DNA of 64,000 nucleotides. It comes from Azoarcus sp. KH32C (lineage in GTDB: Bacteria; Pseudomonadota; Gammaproteobacteria; Burkholderiales; Rhodocyclaceae). How positions within the stretch are numbered: position 1 is the first letter of the stretch; the number at the start of each line of letters is the position of its first letter. Positions 33,260 to 41,810 of this stretch are shown here, piece after piece. Location of the stretch: contig NC_020516.1 in the NCBI RefSeq assembly GCF_000349945.1, positions 4,836,001 to 4,900,000 of the forward strand, read 5' to 3'. Both the position numbers and the translations under genes were made by a program. The notes beneath the pieces are model-generated. The model was given only the letters and a program-made list of their open reading frames with translations, was not told the origin of the DNA and made no database searches.

Positions 33260-33632
33260 GTCACCTCTGCTCGACCGACGACACGTGCTTCCTCCACGTG
33301 TCGTCCGGTCACCGGAAAGAAATGGTCCATTGCCGACGGAAAACCATGATGCGGCATTGCTGGAAACCCCCTTCCGGCACTTGCCGCCCACACGGTATTT
33401 CCATTCCCCCTCGGCAGTACCGGACGATTCCGATTTCCACTAGGAGGATAGCCATTGGCAATGCCATTAGCAATGCCACCCGTCAAACAAATGGGGCATA
33501 TTCCCCACACAAACGACATTGCCAGAGAATTACAAGTCGATGATTTGGCAATGACATTGACAAGCCTACGGCGATATCCCGGCCTGTTCCGCAGATGTGC
33601 GCTGCCGCCAATCCCGCACAAGAGGCAATCGG
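33260..33632. other. 373-base AT-richer spacer with repeated GGCAATG sites
   Basis: No gene is supported. Heptamer GGCAATG or its complement CATTGCC occurs at 33328-33334, 33457-33463, 33517-33523 and 33547-33553. GCAATGCCA is repeated directly at 33458-33466 and 33470-33478. A TGGGG-N6-CCCCA palindrome lies at 33492-33507. The right half is visibly lower in GC than the flanking genes. The spacer is the control region for the hybrid-kinase operon and lies downstream of the DUF72 gene. Confidence 0.6.
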
Positions 33633-34523
33633 CTAGCCGAGTAGTTCCCGAAACTCGAAGGCATTGCGAACACCGTCGTCGCCGTGACAGTTGTTGAACA
33701 GTACGTGGACACGCCGGGCACGCTGTGCGAGGGCGCGAACCGGCCCGACGAGTTCGCGCAACTCGGCCTGGCTGTAGTAATAGTCGAAGCGGTCCGCCGC
33801 CGACCGCATGCCCTTCGCCTGCCACGCCTCCACGTTGCGCCCGTGCAGCCGCAGGATCGCCGCCGCGGGAGAAGTCACCTCCCACACCTGGGGAATGCTC
33901 GCCGCCCCCGCCTGGGGCTCATCGACGACGACGTGCACGAGACCCTGCTCGCGCAGAAACGCGAGGACAGTATCACGATGCTTGTCGTCGAACCACGAAC
34001 GATGCCGGAACTCCACCGCCGCGGCGTAAGGCGCAAGCTCCGCGACGCAATGCAGGATGTGCTCCAGGTTCGACGGCCGATAGACATACCACGGCGGAAA
34101 CTGCAGCAGGACGGTGCCGAGCTTGCCCGCCGCGTCGAGCGGACGCAGTGCCAGCGTGAAACGCTGCCACAGCTCCTCCGTCAGCTCGCGCGGCACGTCG
34201 GCGCCATACGCCCGCTCCTTCGGTACCGCACCGAGCGCCTGGCGGATGTCCGGCGGCAGCGCCGACAGAGGCGTCGGGTGTCCGGTAAAGAGCCGGTAGG
34301 CCTTGATGTCGAAGACGAAGCCCTCGGGCGTGCGCTCGGCCCACAAGGTCGCGTTGTGCGCGGTCGGCAACGCATAGAAGGCGCTATCCACCTCGACGAC
34401 AGGAAATTGCGACGCATAGTACTTCAGCCGGCCCTCGGCCCCCTTGGCGTCCTCGGGGTACCAGCCGGATTCGATCAGCGTGGGGTCGGTCCACGAGGCC
34501 GTCCCCACCAGGATGGAGTCCAT
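33633..34523 (-). CDS. DUF72-family protein
   Basis: A 296-residue cytosolic protein of the DUF72 (YecE-like) family, a TIM-barrel-like fold of unknown function. Visible are the opening ILVGTASWTDPTLIESGWYP, the VEVDSAFYALPT strand, FDIKAYRLFTGHP, and C-terminal HGRNVEAW and NNCHGDDGVRNA motifs. ATG at 34523 was chosen over one seven codons upstream. Some relatives are linked to iron-sulfur or DNA metabolism only by context, so no role is given. Confidence 0.85.
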   Translation of the reverse strand: MDSILVGTASWTDPTLIESGWYPEDAKGAEGRLKYYASQFPVVEVDSAFYALPTAHNATLWAERTPEGFVFDIKAYRLFTGHPTPLSALPPDIRQALGAVPKERAYGADVPRELTEELWQRFTLALRPLDAAGKLGTVLLQFPPWYVYRPSNLEHILHCVAELAPYAAAVEFRHRSWFDDKHRDTVLAFLREQGLVHVVVDEPQAGAASIPQVWEVTSPAAAILRLHGRNVEAWQAKGMRSAADRFDYYYSQAELRELVGPVRALAQRARRVHVLFNNCHGDDGVRNAFEFRELLG

Positions 34524-34633
34524 GATCTGCGCCCTCCTGCCCACATCCGGTCATCATGCCGCCGACCGCGCCCGAATCGAAGCCCGGATGTGTGAGCCGA
34601 GGTTGCAAAGCGCCGCCAGAGGCGCCGTCCGCG

Positions 34634-36133
34634 TCAGCGTGCGTCGAGCCCGCGGCGATACTGGATCGCCTCCGCGAGGTGCGACGCCCCGACGCGCTCG
34701 GCGCCGGCAAGGTCCGCAATCGTCCGCGCGACCTTGAGAATGCGGTGGTACCCGCGCGCCGACAGGTTCAGCCGCCGGACCGCCTGGTCGAGCAAGCCCT
34801 GCCCGGCGCTGTCGGGCGCGCACAACGCATCGACGCGGCCCGTGGCGAGCTGGCTGTTCGGCACGCCCTGGCGTTCGCGCTGGATCGCCCACGCGCGCCC
34901 GACGCGTTCGCGGACCGTCCCGCTCGCTTCGCCGGCGGGTTGCGCGACGAGCTCCGCATGATCGAGCAGCGGCACTTCGATCGTGATGTCCATGCGGTCG
35001 AGCAAGGGCCCGGAGAGCCGCCCGCGGTAGCGCGCCACCTGATCCGGCGTACAGCGGCACTGCCCGCGCGGATTACCCGCGTGACCGCAGGGGCAGGGGT
35101 TCATCGCCGCGACGAGCTGGAAGCGCGCCGGGAATTCCGCCCGCTGGCGCGCACGCGACACCGTCACGACGCCGGTCTCCAGCGGTTCGCGCAGCGCCTC
35201 GAGCACGCGGCGATTGAACTCCGGCAGCTCGTCGAGGAACAGGACGCCATGGTGCGCGAGACTGATTTCGCCGGGCCGCGGCGTCGAACCGCCGCCGACC
35301 AGCGCCGGCGCCGACGCCGAGTGATGCGGAGCCCGATACGCACGACGGCGCCAGCGCGAGGCGTCGAAGCCCCCCTCGACGGACTGGATCGCCGCGCTTT
35401 CGAGCGCCTCGGCATCGTCCATCGGCGGCAGCAGGCCCGGCAGGCGACGCGCGAGCATCGACTTGCCGGTGCCCGGCGGGCCGAACATCAATAATGAATG
35501 CTGTCCTGCCGCCGCGACTTCGAGCGCCCGGCGCGCCTGCAGCTGTCCCTTGACGTCGGCGAGATCGGCATCGGCATCCGTCGCGCCCGCCACCTGCGGC
35601 GCGGGATGCGGTTCCAGCTTGCTGTGGCCATTGAGATGTGCGCACACCGCGAGAAGGCTCGCGGCGGGCAGGATCTCGGCGCCGGTCGCGAGCGCCGCCT
35701 CGTCGGCATTGACGGCCGGCAGGACCAGCGCACGGCCCGCACGCGCGTTCGCGAGCGCCATCGACAGCGCGCCGCGCACCGGGCGCAGGCTGCCGTCGAG
35801 CGACAGTTCGCCGACGAACTCGTGGCGCGCGAGCGCCGCCGCCTCGACCTGGCCCGACGCGACGAGGATGCCCAGCGCAATCGGCAGGTCGAAGCGTCCG
35901 CCCTCCTTGGGCAGGTCGGCCGGCGCCAAATTCACGGTGATGCGGCGTTGTGGGAATTCGAACTGCGACGTGACGATCGCGGCGCGCACACGGTCGCGTG
36001 CCTCGCGCACCTCGGTATCGGGGAGCCCGACCAGGCTGAATGCGGGCAGACCGTTGGCGAGATGGACTTCGACCGTGACCTCGGGCGCGCCGAGACCGGC
36101 GAGCGCCCGGGTACGGATCAGGGCGAGCGACAT
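34634..36133 (-). CDS. comM: YifB/ComM-family Mg-chelatase-like AAA ATPase
   Basis: A 499-residue AAA+ protein. The N-terminal lon-protease-like domain (VGLPDTEVREARDRVRAAI; ADLPKEGGRFDLPIALGIL) precedes Walker A GPPGTGKSML at about 220-229, Walker B-type LFLDELPEFNRRVLE and the zinc-like cysteine group CPCGHAGNPRGQC. Family knowledge: ComM is a hexameric branch-migration helicase for natural transformation. The gene follows ubiK by 98 bases on the same strand. Its ribosome-binding site lies inside a long hairpin just before the ATG, so its translation is probably restricted. Confidence 0.9.
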   Translation of the reverse strand: MSLALIRTRALAGLGAPEVTVEVHLANGLPAFSLVGLPDTEVREARDRVRAAIVTSQFEFPQRRITVNLAPADLPKEGGRFDLPIALGILVASGQVEAAALARHEFVGELSLDGSLRPVRGALSMALANARAGRALVLPAVNADEAALATGAEILPAASLLAVCAHLNGHSKLEPHPAPQVAGATDADADLADVKGQLQARRALEVAAAGQHSLLMFGPPGTGKSMLARRLPGLLPPMDDAEALESAAIQSVEGGFDASRWRRRAYRAPHHSASAPALVGGGSTPRPGEISLAHHGVLFLDELPEFNRRVLEALREPLETGVVTVSRARQRAEFPARFQLVAAMNPCPCGHAGNPRGQCRCTPDQVARYRGRLSGPLLDRMDITIEVPLLDHAELVAQPAGEASGTVRERVGRAWAIQRERQGVPNSQLATGRVDALCAPDSAGQGLLDQAVRRLNLSARGYHRILKVARTIADLAGAERVGASHLAEAIQYRRGLDAR

Positions 36134-36134
36134 T

Positions 36135-36174
36135 GTGACCTCCGGAAGACTTGCGCCAGTCTACCGGAGGTCAC
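36135..36174 (-). promoter_or_regulatory. Long hairpin sequestering the comM ribosome-binding site
   Basis: Read on the minus strand, GTGACCTCCGG, a mismatch and AGACT pair with AGTCT, a mismatch and CCGGAGGTCAC across a six-base loop. The stem is therefore 16 base pairs broken only by one T-T mismatch. The downstream arm contains the GGAGG ribosome-binding site and ends one base before the comM ATG. There is no T tract, so translational control is likelier than termination. Confidence 0.7.
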
Positions 36175-36231
36175 GATAATGACAAGAAGTTATTCCAGAA
36201 TGCTGAAACGCGGCCCGTCGACCGCAGCGGA

Positions 36232-36486
36232 TCAGGCCTCGTCGCGGGCGCGTGCGAGTTCGCGCTCGAGCCCGGCCACACGGTCTTCGAGTTCGGCGAG
36301 CTTCTGGCGAGTGTGGGCGAGCAGTTCGCGCTGCACGTCGAATTCCTCGCGCGTGACGAGGTCAAGGCGGCCGAACATGCTGCCCAGCAGTGCCTTGGCG
36401 TTCTTTTCGAAATCCCGCGCAGGGTTGCTCGCGGCAAGTTCCGAGAGCTTGGAGCCGATTTCGTCGAGGATGCGCGGACCAGCCAT
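36232..36486 (-). CDS. ubiK: UbiK/BMFP-family accessory factor of ubiquinone biosynthesis
   Basis: An 84-residue protein with the family layout: an amphipathic N-terminal helix (ILDEIGSKLSELAASNPARD, then FEKNAKALLGSMFGRLDLVT) and a C-terminal coiled coil (RQKLAELEDRVAGLERELAR). Family knowledge: UbiK binds the membrane and UbiJ and helps the ubiquinone-making complex. ATG at 36486. It is the first gene upstream of comM on the same strand. Sequence is short, so the call rests on the combined pattern and length. Confidence 0.8.
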   Translation of the reverse strand: MAGPRILDEIGSKLSELAASNPARDFEKNAKALLGSMFGRLDLVTREEFDVQRELLAHTRQKLAELEDRVAGLERELARARDEA

Positions 36487-36551
36487 GAGGAGCCTCAGAT
36501 GCGTTTCGGAAAGGCAAGAAGTCTAGCATGCCAGTCGGCACGCCGAGCCTC

Positions 36552-36568
36552 TGCACACTGACGGTGCC
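36552..36568. promoter_or_regulatory. NtrC-type box, distal
   Basis: TGCAC, seven bases, GTGCC: one mismatch from the dyad GCAC-N7-GTGC typical of NtrC sites. It lies 74 bases upstream of the proximal box, about seven helical turns, so both would sit on one DNA face. Confidence 0.55.
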
Positions 36569-36625
36569 TGGTTTGTGGCAAGCAAGGCCGCAACGCACTG
36601 TTTTCGCACCATGACGGCACATGAA

Positions 36626-36642
36626 TGCACTGCTATGGTGCA
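36626..36642. promoter_or_regulatory. NtrC-type box, proximal
   Basis: TGCAC, seven bases, GTGCA: a perfect dyad matching the NtrC enhancer consensus. Its centre is about 143 bases upstream of the predicted sigma-54 start site, a usual enhancer distance. Confidence 0.7.
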
Positions 36643-36750
36643 ATCACCGGCGGCACCGTGTGCAACTGCACAAAAGTCGTATTCGCTCGCACGTCGTTAT
36701 CAACTGATTATTCTTTTTGTATCAATGGCTTGCACAACCGATTCCTCAAC

Positions 36751-36766
36751 TGGCACGGCGCATGCA
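36751..36766 (+). promoter_or_regulatory. Sigma-54 promoter of the torF-glnK-amtB block
   Basis: TGGCACGGCGCATGCA has a perfect -24 element and ATGCA at -12, with the required 10 bases between GG and GC. Predicted transcription start is near 36777, giving a leader of about 32 bases to the porin ATG. Confidence 0.8.
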
Positions 36767-36808
36767 TAGCAGTCCTTGCCAAAAAATCATCTCGTCAAGG
36801 AGTCCAAT

Positions 36809-37570
36809 ATGAACAAGCGCATCCTCGCGACCGCAGTCCTTGCAGCGCTCCCGCTGCTCTCCACCGGCTCCGCCTTCGCCGAAGAGGCCGCGGACAACCC
36901 GGTCACGGCCAACGTTTCGCTGGTGTCCGACTACGCCTACCGCGGTATCAGCCAGACCGACGAGAAGATGGCGCTGCAGGGCGGTTTCGATTACGCGCAT
37001 TCGAGCGGCCTGTACGTCGGCGTGTGGGGCTCGAACGTGTCCTGGATCCGTGACGGCGAAGATGCCGCGCGCGACGCCGGCGCCACCTTCAAGTCCTCGC
37101 ACAACAGCCTCGAAGTCGACGTCTATGGCGGCTACAAGGGCACCGTCGGCGACTTCGGCTACGACGTCGGCCTGCTGCAATACGTCTACCCGGGCCGCTA
37201 CACCCAGACCTGGCGCACCTCGGTCGCCAAGCGCCCGGACACCCTCGAAGGCTACGTCGGCCTGTCGTACAAGTTCCTGACCTTCAAATACTCGCACGCC
37301 TTCACGAACCTGTTCGGCGCGCCGGATTCGGAAAACAGCAAGTATCTCGACCTGTCGGCGGCCTATGAGATCGCTGACGGCTGGACCCTTAACGCCCACT
37401 TCGGCCGCCAGGTCATCGCCGGCCCGGCCGAGTCGTACAACGACTGGAAGATCGGCGTAACCAAGGCGATTGCGGGCGTCACCCTCGGCCTGCACTACGT
37501 CGACACCGACATCAACCATGTCGATATCGCCGAGCCGCGCGTGATCTTCAGCGTCGCCAAGTCGTTCTGA
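36809..37570 (+). CDS. TorF-family putative porin
   Basis: A 253-residue outer-membrane protein with a signal peptide ending in SAFAEEAA and beta-strand-rich sequence throughout. The family hallmark ANVSLVSDYAYRGISQT lies at the mature N-terminus, followed by LQGGFDYAHSSGLYVGVW; the last residue is phenylalanine (VAKSF), as in many barrel proteins. It is likely to be a small outer-membrane channel. Being first behind a sigma-54/NtrC promoter and ahead of glnK-amtB, it may widen outer-membrane entry of nitrogen compounds during nitrogen limitation (inference). ATG at 36809 follows AAGGAG. Confidence 0.85.
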   Translation: MNKRILATAVLAALPLLSTGSAFAEEAADNPVTANVSLVSDYAYRGISQTDEKMALQGGFDYAHSSGLYVGVWGSNVSWIRDGEDAARDAGATFKSSHNSLEVDVYGGYKGTVGDFGYDVGLLQYVYPGRYTQTWRTSVAKRPDTLEGYVGLSYKFLTFKYSHAFTNLFGAPDSENSKYLDLSAAYEIADGWTLNAHFGRQVIAGPAESYNDWKIGVTKAIAGVTLGLHYVDTDINHVDIAEPRVIFSVAKSF

Positions 37571-37582
37571 TTGCGCTCCGCC

Positions 37583-37600
37583 GCGGGGCCACTGCCCCGC
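37583..37600 (+). other. Hairpin between the porin gene and glnK
   Basis: A perfect seven-base-pair stem (GCGGGGC / GCCCCGC) with a four-base loop and no T tract. It may set relative transcript levels of the porin and glnK by processing or 3'-end protection. Confidence 0.45.
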
Positions 37601-37620
37601 ATGATTGAAAGGAAACCAAC

Positions 37621-37959
37621 ATGAAATTCGTCACAGCCATCATCAAGCCGTTCAAGCTCGACGAAGTGCGCGAAGCGCTCTCGGCGATCGGCGTGCAGGG
37701 CATCACGGTGACCGAGGTCAAGGGCTTCGGTCGTCAGAAGGGTCACACCGAGCTGTACCGCGGTGCCGAATACGTCGTCGACTTCCTGCCGAAAGTGAAG
37801 ATCGAAGCCGCCGTACGCAGCGAACTGCTCGACCAGGTCATCGAAGCCATCGAGAAGGCGGCCGCCACCGGCAAGATCGGCGACGGCAAGATCTTCGTCT
37901 TCGACCTCGAGCAGGCCATCCGCATCCGGACCGGCGAAACCGGCACCGACGCGCTGTAA
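37621..37959 (+). CDS. glnK: Nitrogen regulatory protein PII (GlnK)
   Basis: A 112-residue PII trimer subunit. The T-loop has the uridylylation site Tyr51 in YRGAEYVVDFLPK, and the B- and C-loop motifs GKIGDGKIFV and IRTGE are intact. PII reads 2-oxoglutarate and ATP/ADP and, when deuridylylated, docks on AmtB to shut ammonium entry. Linkage directly ahead of amtB identifies it as the GlnK type. It lies 50 bases after the porin gene, in the same sigma-54-driven unit, with ribosome-binding site AAAGGAA. Confidence 0.96.
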   Translation: MKFVTAIIKPFKLDEVREALSAIGVQGITVTEVKGFGRQKGHTELYRGAEYVVDFLPKVKIEAAVRSELLDQVIEAIEKAAATGKIGDGKIFVFDLEQAIRIRTGETGTDAL

Positions 37960-37974
37960 GGGAGATAGCTCACC

Positions 37975-39435
37975 ATGAAAAAACTGTTCGCAATCCTGCT
38001 GACCATACTGGCGGTCGGCTTCACCGGCCTCGCGTTTGCCGATGACGCACCGGCTGCGGGTGCTGCCGTCGCCGAAGCCGCCAAGGCTGCGACCGAGGCT
38101 GCCGCTGCCGCAGCCCCGGCCGCCGCGACGGTCAACAAGGGCGACACCGCCTGGATGCTGATCTCCACCGCGCTGGTCGCCTTCATGTCGATCCCGGGCC
38201 TCGCGCTGTTCTACGGCGGCCTCGTGCGCTCGAAGAACATGCTGTCGGTGCTGATGCAGGTCTTCGTGATCTTCTCGCTGATGATCGTGCTGTGGTTCGT
38301 CTATGGCTACAGCGTCGCCTTCACCGAGGGGAACGCGTTCTTCGGCGGCCTATCGAAGGTCTTCCTGAAGGGCATCACCGTCGATTCCGTCGCGGCCACC
38401 TTCACCAAGGGCGTGGGCATCCCCGAATTCGTCTATGTGGTGTTCCAGGCGACTTTCGCGGCGATCACCCCGGCCCTGATCATCGGCGCCTTCGCCGAGC
38501 GGATGAAATTCACCGCCGTGCTGCTCTTCATGGTGCTGTGGTTCACCTTCTCCTACCTGCCGATGGCCCACATGGTCTGGTACTGGGCGGGTCCGGATGC
38601 CTACATCGACGCAGCCGCGGGTGAAGCCGCCGGCGCGACCGCAGGCTTCCTGTTCCAGAAGGGTGCGCTCGACTTCGCCGGCGGTACGGTCGTGCATATC
38701 AACGCCGCGATGGCGGGTCTGGTCGGTGCCTTCATGATCGGCAAGCGCGTCGGCTACGGCCGCGAATCGATGGCCCCGCACTCGCTGACGATGACCATGA
38801 TCGGTGCCTCGATGCTGTGGGTGGGCTGGTTCGGCTTCAACGCCGGTTCAAACCTCGAAGCCAACGGCCTGACCGCGATGGCCTTCCTGAACACGATGGT
38901 CGCGACCGCCGCTGCCACCCTGTCCTGGATGTTCGCCGAATGGATGATGAAGGGTAAGCCCTCGCTGCTGGGCGCCGCTTCGGGTGCCGTCGCCGGCCTC
39001 GTGGCGATCACCCCGGCCTGCGGCTGGGTCGGCCCGATGGGCGGTCTCGTGATCGGCCTGCTCGCCGGCGTGGTCTGCCTGTGGGGTGTGAATGGCCTCA
39101 AGCGCATGCTCGGTGCCGATGACGCGCTCGACGTGTTCGGCGTGCATGGCGTGGGCGGCATCCTCGGTGCGATGCTGACCGGTGTGTTCGTCGATCCGGA
39201 CCTCGGCGGCACCGGGGTCTACGACTACGTCGCGAACGCAGTCGGCTCCTTCGACCTCGCCGCTCAGGTCACCAGCCAGGCCTGGGGCGTCGGCGTCGCG
39301 ATCGTCTGGTCGGGCGTCGTGGCAGCCATCTGCTACAAGATCGTCGATCTGCTGATCGGTCTGCGCGTGCCGGAAGACCAGGAACGCGAAGGCCTCGACA
39401 TCACGTCGCACGGCGAAACCGCCTACCACCTGTAA
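37975..39435 (+). CDS. amtB: Ammonium transporter AmtB
   Basis: A 486-residue inner-membrane ammonium channel. A signal peptide (MKKLFAILLTILAVGF...ADDAP) is followed by an alanine-rich linker of some 35 residues, then 11 helices. Signatures include FYGGLVRSKNMLSVLMQ, the FAERMKF and DFAGGTVVHINAA segments that hold pore residues, and DVFGVHGVGGILGAML. The linker makes it longer than the E. coli protein, as often seen in betaproteobacteria. It is 15 bases after glnK and last in the unit. Confidence 0.96.
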   Translation: MKKLFAILLTILAVGFTGLAFADDAPAAGAAVAEAAKAATEAAAAAAPAAATVNKGDTAWMLISTALVAFMSIPGLALFYGGLVRSKNMLSVLMQVFVIFSLMIVLWFVYGYSVAFTEGNAFFGGLSKVFLKGITVDSVAATFTKGVGIPEFVYVVFQATFAAITPALIIGAFAERMKFTAVLLFMVLWFTFSYLPMAHMVWYWAGPDAYIDAAAGEAAGATAGFLFQKGALDFAGGTVVHINAAMAGLVGAFMIGKRVGYGRESMAPHSLTMTMIGASMLWVGWFGFNAGSNLEANGLTAMAFLNTMVATAAATLSWMFAEWMMKGKPSLLGAASGAVAGLVAITPACGWVGPMGGLVIGLLAGVVCLWGVNGLKRMLGADDALDVFGVHGVGGILGAMLTGVFVDPDLGGTGVYDYVANAVGSFDLAAQVTSQAWGVGVAIVWSGVVAAICYKIVDLLIGLRVPEDQEREGLDITSHGETAYHL

Positions 39436-39481
39436 GCTGAGCATCAAGGCGCGCCGGGCTGCTCCACCCGGCACGCAGGAG

Positions 39482-39507
39482 CGGGCACCCTTCGGGGTGC
39501 CCGTTTT
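39482..39507 (+). terminator. Rho-independent terminator after amtB
   Basis: CGGGCACCC pairs perfectly with GGGTGCCCG around a TTCG tetraloop, followed by TTTTCGTTT. It closes the porin-glnK-amtB transcript. Confidence 0.9.
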
Positions 39508-39652
39508 CGTTTGGGCACTCGCTAGTCGTTTGAACACGAGCGCTAGCACGCCATGGCAGGAAGGTATGTGACCTGAGTTCCAAAGATATTACTAACGATC
39601 TAATAGGCTTCGGTGCTTCCGCTTTCCCGACCATCTTCACCAAGGGGTATAC

Positions 39653-40102
39653 ATGAGTCGCCAATGCCTTTCCCGCGTCACCGCCACCGTCGTGCTGAGC
39701 CTTGTTATGGGGGCCGCAAGCGCCGTCGACAATCCGACGAACCTCGCCGGGGCGATCGTCGTATCAGCGGAGCAGGCGCGCGAGCTGCAGGCGAAGGGAG
39801 TGATCGTGGTGGATGCCAGATCGGCCGCGGAATATGCCGAAGCGCATATCGACGGCGCGATCAACGTGCCTTACAAGGAAAAGAGCGCGAAGGCGCCCGA
39901 CTTCGATGCGGCGCAGGACGCCGTGGACCTCACGAAGCTGCCGTCCGACAAGTCCGCCGGGTTCGTCACGTACTGCAACGGCCATGACTGCTGGAAGAGT
40001 TACAAGCTCTCGACGGTGGCGATCAAAGCCGGTCACAGCAAGGTCTATTGGCTGCGCGATGGTCTTCCCGGGTGGAAGGCCAAGGGTTTCCCGATCAAGT
40101 AA
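39653..40102 (+). CDS. Periplasmic rhodanese-like protein
   Basis: A 149-residue exported protein. A signal peptide (VTATVVLSLVMGAASAV) precedes one rhodanese domain: VIVVDARSAAEYAEAHIDGA, the active-site loop YCNGHDCWKS with its cysteine near residue 109, and GLPGWKAKGFPI. The loop CNGHDCWKS carries a second cysteine four residues on. Single-domain exported rhodaneses carry sulfane sulfur or serve c-type cytochrome related steps; the donor is unknown. It stands alone, downstream of the amtB terminator. Confidence 0.85.
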   Translation: MSRQCLSRVTATVVLSLVMGAASAVDNPTNLAGAIVVSAEQARELQAKGVIVVDARSAAEYAEAHIDGAINVPYKEKSAKAPDFDAAQDAVDLTKLPSDKSAGFVTYCNGHDCWKSYKLSTVAIKAGHSKVYWLRDGLPGWKAKGFPIK

Positions 40103-40165
40103 TCCGGCACGGCGGTCCCGGGGCCGCGCGAGGCGCGCCGCCCCCTTCACTCTGCAGGCACATCC

Positions 40166-41800
40166 ATGCGGCTTCAGCTATCCCTCAGGGCCAAACTCCA
40201 CGCGCTCGCCGGCCTTGCCATGGCAATCATCGTGGCGCTCTCGGCGCTGATTTTTCATGGCAACGCGACATCCACCGAAGCGCTTCGCGAAGTCTACGAA
40301 GAGAACGTCATCCCGCTGCAGCACATTCGCGAGATCCACGATCTGCTCGGTGAAATACGCTTCCGCATTGCCGGAGTCATTACCGATCAGATGCCGGCCC
40401 CTGGCTCCCGACGGCACCTCGCGGAGGCCAGCGAAGCACTGCCGAAACTCTGGACGGCCTACCGGCAGCAAAGCATGGCGGCACCCGACGGCAGCGAAGA
40501 GCACGAACTGACGGGAACCTTGGAAGCGGGCATCGCGAAATTACCTGCGCTGTTCCGGAAACTGGATGAGTCATATGCTGCAGCGAACGACAAGGAGCTG
40601 CTCACGGGCATCCTCGAAGAGGATTGGCCGGTCGTGATCACCGGCGTATCAAAGCCGCTGGCCGCGCTAATCGACCTGCGCACTCAGCAGGTCGAGAAGG
40701 TCTATCGCCACGCCGAGCTCAAGGAACAACACTTCAACCGCATCGCGATCGGCCTGGTCGTAGCTGCGGTCACCCTGCTGACAATGTTCACGGCCTGGAT
40801 CATCCGTTCGATCACGGCCTCACTAGGCGAGATCCGGCATGCACTCGACTGCGTCGCGCGGGGCGACTTGACGGCCAAGGCGACGGCACGAGGCAGCGAC
40901 GAATTGGGAGAAATGGCGGGAGCCATCAACCACACGCTGGCAACCCTTTGCGAGACGATGTCGCACGTGCGCGAGAGCTCGGACCGGGTGGCGGGTGCGT
41001 CCGGGCACGTCCGCCAGAGCGCGGCCGACATCCGAACCCGGGCCGAGACACAATCCGGCGAAGTGATGAAGCTGACCGCCGCGATGCAGCAGCTGACGGT
41101 TTCGGTAGCCGAGATCTCCTCCGGCTCAACCCAAGTCTCGGATGCAGCGGCACGCGCACAGCGGGCGGCGGAAAGCGGCGAGCAGCTCATGCGCGAGAGC
41201 CGCGCAACCACCGACCGCGCACAGCTGGCGGCAGCGCGTTCCTCCGATGCCGTGAGCGCACTATCCGCCTCGATCCAACAGATCAGTGCGATCTCCACAG
41301 TGATCCGCGAGATCGCCGATCAAACCAATCTCTTGGCGCTCAATGCGGCAATCGAGGCGGCGCGTGCGGGTGAGGCCGGACGAGGCTTCGCGGTGGTCGC
41401 CGACGAGGTGCGTAAGCTCGCCGAGCGCACCGGTCATAGCACCGCGGAGATCGGAGCGATCATCCACGCCGTGGAAGAGCAGGCCGACAGCGCCGTATCG
41501 GCGATGCGCGAGGTTGATTCCGACGTTGAGGAGGATATGCGCACCATCGTGCGCCTGGAGACGGCCTTTGGCGAAATCCTCGCGGCGGCACGGCAAGTGT
41601 CGACCCTTGCGGGCGGGATTGCACATTCGACGCGGGAACAGCAGCTCGTCGCCGACCAGACCGCCAGCGGGATGGAAACGATCTCGCAGGCGGTCGAGCA
41701 TACCAGCACGACCATCGGCATGATGGCGGGGGCTGCCGACGAATCCGCCAAGAGCGCGGATATCCTGCGCCAGGTCGTCGGGCGCTTCCGCACCGCGTGA
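40166..41800 (+). CDS. Methyl-accepting chemotaxis protein (4HB-type)
   Basis: A 544-residue chemoreceptor. There is a first membrane helix at about 10-32, a periplasmic four-helix bundle of about 160 residues, a second helix near 195-215 (FNRIAIGLVVAAVTLLTMFT), a HAMP domain, and a cytosolic signalling coil with the conserved hairpin tip (IREIADQTNLLALNAAIEAA, then RAGEAGRGFAVVADEVRKLA). No CheR-tethering pentapeptide is seen at the C-terminus. The ligand is not predictable. It lies 63 bases after the rhodanese gene. Confidence 0.92.
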   Translation: MRLQLSLRAKLHALAGLAMAIIVALSALIFHGNATSTEALREVYEENVIPLQHIREIHDLLGEIRFRIAGVITDQMPAPGSRRHLAEASEALPKLWTAYRQQSMAAPDGSEEHELTGTLEAGIAKLPALFRKLDESYAAANDKELLTGILEEDWPVVITGVSKPLAALIDLRTQQVEKVYRHAELKEQHFNRIAIGLVVAAVTLLTMFTAWIIRSITASLGEIRHALDCVARGDLTAKATARGSDELGEMAGAINHTLATLCETMSHVRESSDRVAGASGHVRQSAADIRTRAETQSGEVMKLTAAMQQLTVSVAEISSGSTQVSDAAARAQRAAESGEQLMRESRATTDRAQLAAARSSDAVSALSASIQQISAISTVIREIADQTNLLALNAAIEAARAGEAGRGFAVVADEVRKLAERTGHSTAEIGAIIHAVEEQADSAVSAMREVDSDVEEDMRTIVRLETAFGEILAAARQVSTLAGGIAHSTREQQLVADQTASGMETISQAVEHTSTTIGMMAGAADESAKSADILRQVVGRFRTA

Positions 41801-41810
41801 ACGCATGGAC

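Larger units (their letters stand above)
36487..36808. other. 322-base control region between ubiK and the TorF-like porin gene
   Basis: No gene is supported. It holds two NtrC-type boxes and a sigma-54 promoter directed to the right (listed separately), and presumably the leftward ubiK promoter. Composition is clearly more AT-rich than the surroundings, notably at 36650-36740. Confidence 0.7.
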
